Origin: Dehalococcoidia bacterium
GTDB lineage: Bacteria; Chloroflexota; Dehalococcoidia; Bin125
Reading direction: 5' to 3'
Assembly (NCBI GenBank): GCA_022822855.1
Contig: JAJDYG010000019.1
Coordinates: forward strand, 1 to 36,474
DNA: 36,474 nucleotides
Shown: piece after piece, positions 32,599-36,474 of the stretch
Layout: each line of letters opens with the position of its first letter
How positions within the stretch are numbered: position 1 is the first letter of the stretch
The notes under the pieces: generated by a model
What the model was told of the DNA's origin: nothing
The model's input: only the letters and a program-made list of their open reading frames with translations
The model's database searches: none
Translations under genes and position numbers: made by a program

Positions 32599-33621
32599 CT
32601 ACTCGCCGGCGAGGGGTTCGGGGAGGACGTCGAGGAGGGGGGAGAAGATTTCGGAGTCTTCTTCTAGCGGGGCGGTTTCGACGGCGGGGACGGTTCTGGG
32701 GATTCTTGGGCGGTCGCTGAAGAGGTTGTTGAAGATTGACTCGGCGTGTTCGATGAAGCCGAGGGAGCCGACTTCCTCCTTGTAGTAGGGAGTGCAATCG
32801 GGGAGTTCTGCGGCGATCCGGCGGCCCATCTGGATGGGGTGGGACTCATCCAGCATGGCGTGCCAGAGCATGACCGGGAAGTTGACGTCGCGCAGCTCGA
32901 AGCCCCACGGTTCGAGGTGATGGCGGGCTTCGTCGCCGGCGGCGGCGGGTCCCTGGCGGAAGGCTTCGCGCAGGTCGGTGATGCGGTTGGTGAGGGTTGG
33001 TTCCGAGCCGAGAATCTTGCCGTCGACGGGTGGCATTCGCTTGATCTGCTCGGCGACGACGCGCTCGGGCCGCTTCTGGACCGAGCGTCCGTAACCGCGC
33101 ATCCAGAGCGAGGCGAGGCGTTGCGACTTGAGGAAGAGGGTGTAGATGAGGCGCCACTCGTAGGACATGCCTTCGAGGACATCGCCGGAGTCGATCGCCC
33201 CGAGTCCCGAGATCAGAGCGACGCGGTGCAGGCGCTCGGGCATCTTGAGGGCGCAGGCGAGTGTGTAGGGCAGACCGGCCGAGATGCCGGCGACCGAGAA
33301 TTTCTGCAGCTCGAGATAGTCGGCGAGTTGTCGGAGGTCGGCGGGCCAGTCGAGGATCGTGCGTCCGGGCAGCGGGTCGGAGTAGCCGAAGCCGGGTCGC
33401 TCGGGCGCGATCAGCCGGACGCCGGCGCGGGCGGCTCCCGGTTCCATGACGGCGGCGGCGACTCGCGAGGAAGGAATGCCGTGGTGGAAGAACAGCGGCT
33501 CGCCGTTGGGATCGCCGTACTCGGCCCAGCTCAGCGCTCGGCCGTCGGATAGCCGCATCACACTATGTGGCGGCTCGGGATCGTCGTCGGTAGTGCGGCT
33601 GGAGTGCTCGGCGATTGTCAT
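32599..33621 (-). CDS. Alpha/beta hydrolase
   Basis: This 340-residue enzyme uses the ATG at 33621, because the conserved fold begins near residue 20; the much longer open frame back to 34380 is antisense to the next gene. No good ribosome binding site is seen. The oxyanion region is HHGIPSSR (46-53), the nucleophile is Ser114 in AGISAGLP, and the catalytic Asp258 (HAMLDESHP) and His292 (FIEHAES) are in the expected order. It is similar in layout to esterases, epoxide hydrolases and proline iminopeptidase-like enzymes. The final 35 residues are an acidic, Pro-rich extension. The substrate is unknown. Confidence 0.88.
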   Translation of the reverse strand: MTIAEHSSRTTDDDPEPPHSVMRLSDGRALSWAEYGDPNGEPLFFHHGIPSSRVAAAVMEPGAARAGVRLIAPERPGFGYSDPLPGRTILDWPADLRQLADYLELQKFSVAGISAGLPYTLACALKMPERLHRVALISGLGAIDSGDVLEGMSYEWRLIYTLFLKSQRLASLWMRGYGRSVQKRPERVVAEQIKRMPPVDGKILGSEPTLTNRITDLREAFRQGPAAAGDEARHHLEPWGFELRDVNFPVMLWHAMLDESHPIQMGRRIAAELPDCTPYYKEEVGSLGFIEHAESIFNNLFSDRPRIPRTVPAVETAPLEEDSEIFSPLLDVLPEPLAGE

Positions 33622-33667
33622 GTGGTGGGATCGTATCACTCGCTGCGAAGAGGGAGTGGGATCGGCG

Positions 33668-33702
33668 GCCCTCACCCTAACCCTCTCCCAGAGGGAGAGG
33701 GG
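33668..33702 (-). repeat. Dispersed hairpin repeat, family D, copy 2
   Basis: CCCTCACCCTAACCCTCTCC then CAGAGGGAGAGGGG is the reverse complement of the element at 436-475. It lies between the alpha/beta hydrolase and the 584-residue protein genes. Confidence 0.7.
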
Positions 33703-33725
33703 ACCAGAAGGGGAGGGGAGGAGCG

Positions 33726-35480
33726 CTAGTCGGCCTTGATGGGTTCGGAGACGAGTAGCTCCGCTTCGACGTCGTCGGCGAGGTTTTCGATCACGGGCGT
33801 CTCGCCGAGGCAGCCGTCCTCGACCTGCATGTCGAAGGCATCGGCGAAGTAGCGGTAAGACTGGTACTGGTCGCCGTACTTCATGTGACCTGCCGTGTGG
33901 TGCGCGGCGGAGAGCAGGAGGGTATTGCGCATCTCGGAGGAGGTGCGGCGGTAGTCCTCGAGCATGCACAGGCCGATTTCCTGGTTGTGCGGATCGTTGC
34001 CCTGCTTGGCGATGCCGTCGGCGAGGGTCTCGACCAGCGGTCCGTCGTCGTAGCCCTGCTTGAGATAGTTCTCGACCCAGAACACCGACTGCTCGGTGTC
34101 GAGCGCGAGCATGGCCTCGTTGAGTTCGCCGAGCAGCTTGCCCTGGGTCATGGTCGGGGCGTCCTCGTCCATGGCGTAGCCGGCGAAGTAGGTGGCGGCG
34201 CCGCGAGTCTTGTTGCCCTTGGAGTTCGTCACCCAGTGGGCGCACTGGTTGATGAAGTTGGCGGCGATGAAGAGCAGCTTGGTCCGGTGCGGGTGGTCGA
34301 AGTTCTCGTAGAACCATCCGAGCATGTTGGTGTACTCGTAGCCGTGCTGGGGCATCGAGAAGTTGGCGGGGAGGCCGCATTCGAGGACGACGCGGGCAGC
34401 GGCGATCTGGATGGCGTCGAGGATCGACTTGGGCGAACGGCCCGCCTTGAGCAGCGCGACGATGTCCTCGATGTAGGACTCCTCCGGCTCGCGGATGATC
34501 GAGCGGATCAGGCCCTCGGCCTCGGGCGGGGAGAGCGGGATTTGATTCTTGAAGAGCTCCTGGTCGCGGGTCGACTTCTGGGTGGCGTTGAGCGAGGACG
34601 CGGGCGGCTCTTCTTCGAGGTGGTACATCATGATCTGGCAGGCGGACTCGTAGAGCGAGTACCAGCGGGGGCCGACGGCGATGTCGGGCACGCCTGCGTA
34701 GAGCACATGGTGGGCGTTGTCCCAGCCGATCGCGCGTCCGAGCTGGATGGTAGCGCGGGCGCGGAAGGACTTGTGGCCGGTCGTGTAGGAACGGTTCCAG
34801 AACATCCTGTCCTGGACGTCGATCAGGCCGGCGAACATCATGTGGCCGAGGATTTCCTCGCGGCGCTCGGGGAATTTCTCCCAGAGTCCGAGGAAGAGCG
34901 AATACTCCTCGTTCACGTGTCCGTACTGGACCATCGTGAGCCAGTCGTTGAGGCCTTCTTCCAGGGAACCGTCGTAGTCGGTCGGCTGCTGGTCGTCCCA
35001 GTGAGCTGCGGGCGGAGCGGGGCCATCGGGGAACTTGTCGGGGTCGTAGGTACGACGCGAGTAGTGTCCGGGCATGCGGCCCTTGAGCTGATTCCAGATG
35101 TCGAGGCCGGTCGGCACGTACCAGGCGGTCTGGCTGAGCGGCAGGTGGCGCATCTCCTCGGAGACGAAGTTCTGCAGTCCCAACGTGGCCCGCGAGGAGA
35201 GCAGGCAGTGGTCGTTGTTGACGAAGCGCACGATGCCTTCGTCGATTCGCTGGTGATAGGGCACGTGCGTGTAGGGCGCGTGGGCGCGGATGGTCTCGGA
35301 GAGGATCTCCGTGGTCGGCCGGCCGGTCTTGATGAAGTCGAAGGCCTGGTGCAGCGCCGTGGTGTTGTCGCGCTCGACGATGGTCTCGCGGTAGCGGTCG
35401 TAGGCGGTCGCGGTCTCGCGGTCCATGTAGGCGGGCGAGGAACCGCTGTCGCCATTACCGGATGTCTTGTGCAGGCCCAT
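33726..35480 (-). CDS. Large protein of unknown function (584 residues)
   Basis: I do not recognise this family. It starts ATGGGCCTGCAC with no strong ribosome binding site. There is no signal peptide or membrane segment. It is rich in Trp, Tyr, His and Met and looks mostly helical, with motifs such as PYHQRIDEGIVRFVNNDH, RHLPLSQTAWYVPTGLDIWN, QPTDYDGSLEEGLNDWL, MPQHGYEYTNMLGWFYENF and SAAHHTAGHMKYGDQYQSY. Repeated His, Asp and Glu in helical contexts (EEMRH, NDHC, HHTAGHMKYGD) could bind a metal, but no known metal-oxidase motif is complete. It precedes the alpha/beta hydrolase on the same strand by about 105 bases, so the two may act together. The long, clean frame with normal composition strongly supports a real gene. 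Confidence 0.75.
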   Translation of the reverse strand: MGLHKTSGNGDSGSSPAYMDRETATAYDRYRETIVERDNTTALHQAFDFIKTGRPTTEILSETIRAHAPYTHVPYHQRIDEGIVRFVNNDHCLLSSRATLGLQNFVSEEMRHLPLSQTAWYVPTGLDIWNQLKGRMPGHYSRRTYDPDKFPDGPAPPAAHWDDQQPTDYDGSLEEGLNDWLTMVQYGHVNEEYSLFLGLWEKFPERREEILGHMMFAGLIDVQDRMFWNRSYTTGHKSFRARATIQLGRAIGWDNAHHVLYAGVPDIAVGPRWYSLYESACQIMMYHLEEEPPASSLNATQKSTRDQELFKNQIPLSPPEAEGLIRSIIREPEESYIEDIVALLKAGRSPKSILDAIQIAAARVVLECGLPANFSMPQHGYEYTNMLGWFYENFDHPHRTKLLFIAANFINQCAHWVTNSKGNKTRGAATYFAGYAMDEDAPTMTQGKLLGELNEAMLALDTEQSVFWVENYLKQGYDDGPLVETLADGIAKQGNDPHNQEIGLCMLEDYRRTSSEMRNTLLLSAAHHTAGHMKYGDQYQSYRYFADAFDMQVEDGCLGETPVIENLADDVEAELLVSEPIKAD

Positions 35481-35551
35481 AGAGCGCTCCAGGCACCGAA
35501 TGCGGAATTGCTGACGTTGGTGCGCAGTATAGCGAGGGGTTGGTTGGTCGC

Positions 35552-35911
35552 TTAGGCGGAGAGTTGATCCAGCCGACGGACCAGCGTCTCCACACCGGTC
35601 AGGCCGCGCTCGATCATCCGCCGGGTTTGCGAACCCTCGTAGAAGTTCATATGAAGGGCGCTCGCCACCTGGAACAGATCGATGAGCGTGGGATCATCCA
35701 TTTCCTCGGCCAAACGCTCAATGGTGCGAAACAAGTCTCTATGCGCCTGATGCTGCCAGCCACGCTGCTCGGCCGTTGCCTTGACGATCTGCGCTGCAGC
35801 GCCCCACCCCTTTTCGGAAGCCTGCACCAGGTCCCCGGCAACCAGCTCCGAGCGAGCCTGAGCAAGGAAGGTATGGGCCGTCTCGGTGTGGTAGTCGGAT
35901 CGGGTGGTCAT
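35552..35911 (-). CDS. PaREP1/HEPN-like small helical protein
   Basis: This 119-residue protein is all-helical. The segment ARSELVAGDLVQASEKGWGAAAQ, written here as SELVAGDLVQASEKGWGAAA, then VKATAEQRGWQHQAHRDL, matches the PaREP1-like pattern (GD..QASEK.W.AA...VKA.A..RGW.H). The family is related to HEPN domains, some of which act as RNases or as partners of nucleotidyltransferases. No partner of that type is adjacent. It ends 71 bases from the start of the 584-residue gene. Confidence 0.7.
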   Translation of the reverse strand: MTTRSDYHTETAHTFLAQARSELVAGDLVQASEKGWGAAAQIVKATAEQRGWQHQAHRDLFRTIERLAEEMDDPTLIDLFQVASALHMNFYEGSQTRRMIERGLTGVETLVRRLDQLSA

Positions 35912-35962
35912 GGGTTCATCCTAACTGAATAGCTGATTGCCAAGACTGCTATGGCGGAACGA

Positions 35963-35992
35963 GAACAGGTCCCCGCTCCGATGCGGGGACGG
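35963..35992. repeat. Hairpin repeat, family B-like
   Basis: GTCCCCGC (35969-35976) and GCGGGGAC (35983-35990) form an 8-bp stem around TCCGAT. It resembles family B at the GGTCCCCG core. It lies between the divergent PaREP1-like and DUF1800 genes. Confidence 0.6.
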
Positions 35993-36108
35993 TTGAGATG
36001 CTTGTCGAAGGCACTCTGATATGTCCTATATTGCCCCTGTAGAGCAATCGCGCGGGCTTGAGCGATTTTTCGTACCTGCGCACGGACGGTTCTGGAGAGG
36101 TACCACAC

Positions 36109-36474
36109 ATGTCTGACGACCAACGGGCGCTGGTCGCCCACCTGATGCGTCGGGCCGGCGCGGGCGCGACGCCTGCCGAGCTCGATGAGCTGGCGAAGCG
36201 GCCGTATGCCGATGTCGTTGAGGATCTGATCAATCCGGCACTGGCCGAGGACGATGACGATCTGGTGTTCCGGTACTTCCCGGCGCTGGCCAACTCCGAT
36301 ACGCCGTGGCCCTGGAGCGGCCGCTGGATCTACTGGATGGTGAACTCTGAGTCGCCGCTTCGGGAGAAGATGGCGCTGTTCTGGCACCACGTGTTTGCGA
36401 CGGCCTGGTTCAAGTCGGAACACGGACCCTCGATGCCGGTTCACATCCAGATGTTCCGTCAGCACGGCCTGGCC
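36109..36474 (+). CDS. DUF1800 family protein, N-terminal part (runs off the window)
   Basis: The first 122 residues are present and the frame is open to the last base. GGAGAGG lies 8 bases before the ATG. The beginning (ALVAHLMRRAGAGATPAELDELA) and the segment SPLREKMALFWHHVFATAWFK with its HH pair are characteristic of DUF1800, a large family often encoded next to a DUF1501 (sulfatase-like) gene and thought to be exported or surface-related. The role is not established. The downstream partner, if any, is outside the window. Confidence 0.88.
   Translation, partial: MSDDQRALVAHLMRRAGAGATPAELDELAKRPYADVVEDLINPALAEDDDDLVFRYFPALANSDTPWPWSGRWIYWMVNSESPLREKMALFWHHVFATAWFKSEHGPSMPVHIQMFRQHGLA

Overview
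This is a GC-rich, densely coded bacterial chromosome segment. The organism is probably a Chloroflexota member of the SAR202/Dehalococcoidia kind. That is an inference from gene content: an F420-type LLM oxidoreductase, an Amidohydro_2 metal hydrolase, atypical crotonases, a type II haloacid dehalogenase, a biotin carboxylase with a separate biotin carrier, an Aap-type amino-acid transporter, a cysteine-free bL36 and a DUF1800 protein. No rRNA or other marker gene fixes the taxonomy.

Layout: 1-1.9 kb holds a small unknown protein and an amidohydrolase. 2.0-7.4 kb is a general L-amino-acid ABC transporter (binding protein, two long permeases, ATPase). A HicA/HicB toxin-antitoxin pair sits in reverse orientation between the second permease and the ATPase. 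7.5-11.5 kb has a haloacid dehalogenase-like HAD protein, a repeat-filled gap, a crotonase and a seven-repeat FG-GAP lipoprotein. 11.5-15.0 kb is a reverse-strand gene string: DUF4097 protein, class III nucleotide cyclase, MFS transporter, SDR. 15.1-18.3 kb has a second crotonase, a HAD phosphatase with a broken small gene in front of it, and a CNNM/CBS membrane protein. 18.36-20.49 kb carries tRNA-Leu, tRNA-Gln, a low-GC accessory patch (unknown gene, inverted repeat, small membrane protein, second HicAB pair) and tRNA-Asn.

20.9-24.8 kb has RNase D, divergent rpmJ (bL36 with all four zinc ligands replaced), and two paralogous APH-type kinases flanking a hotdog thioesterase. 24.8-27.6 kb has an LLM oxidoreductase, biotin carboxylase, biotin carrier and a Trm112-like protein. 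27.6-31.6 kb is rich in nested hairpin repeats around an HTH protein and a von Willebrand A lipoprotein. 31.6-36.5 kb has a ThuA-like protein, an alpha/beta hydrolase, a 584-residue unknown protein, a PaREP1/HEPN-like protein and the start of a DUF1800 gene that runs off the window.

Together the genes suggest a heterotroph that imports amino acids and degrades acyl-CoA and possibly halogenated or oxygenated organics. The most unusual signals are the antisense toxin-antitoxin pair inside the transporter locus, the shared Gln-rich linkers on three unrelated lipoproteins, small hairpin elements nested inside other hairpin repeats, and short arrays with a strict 10-bp period.
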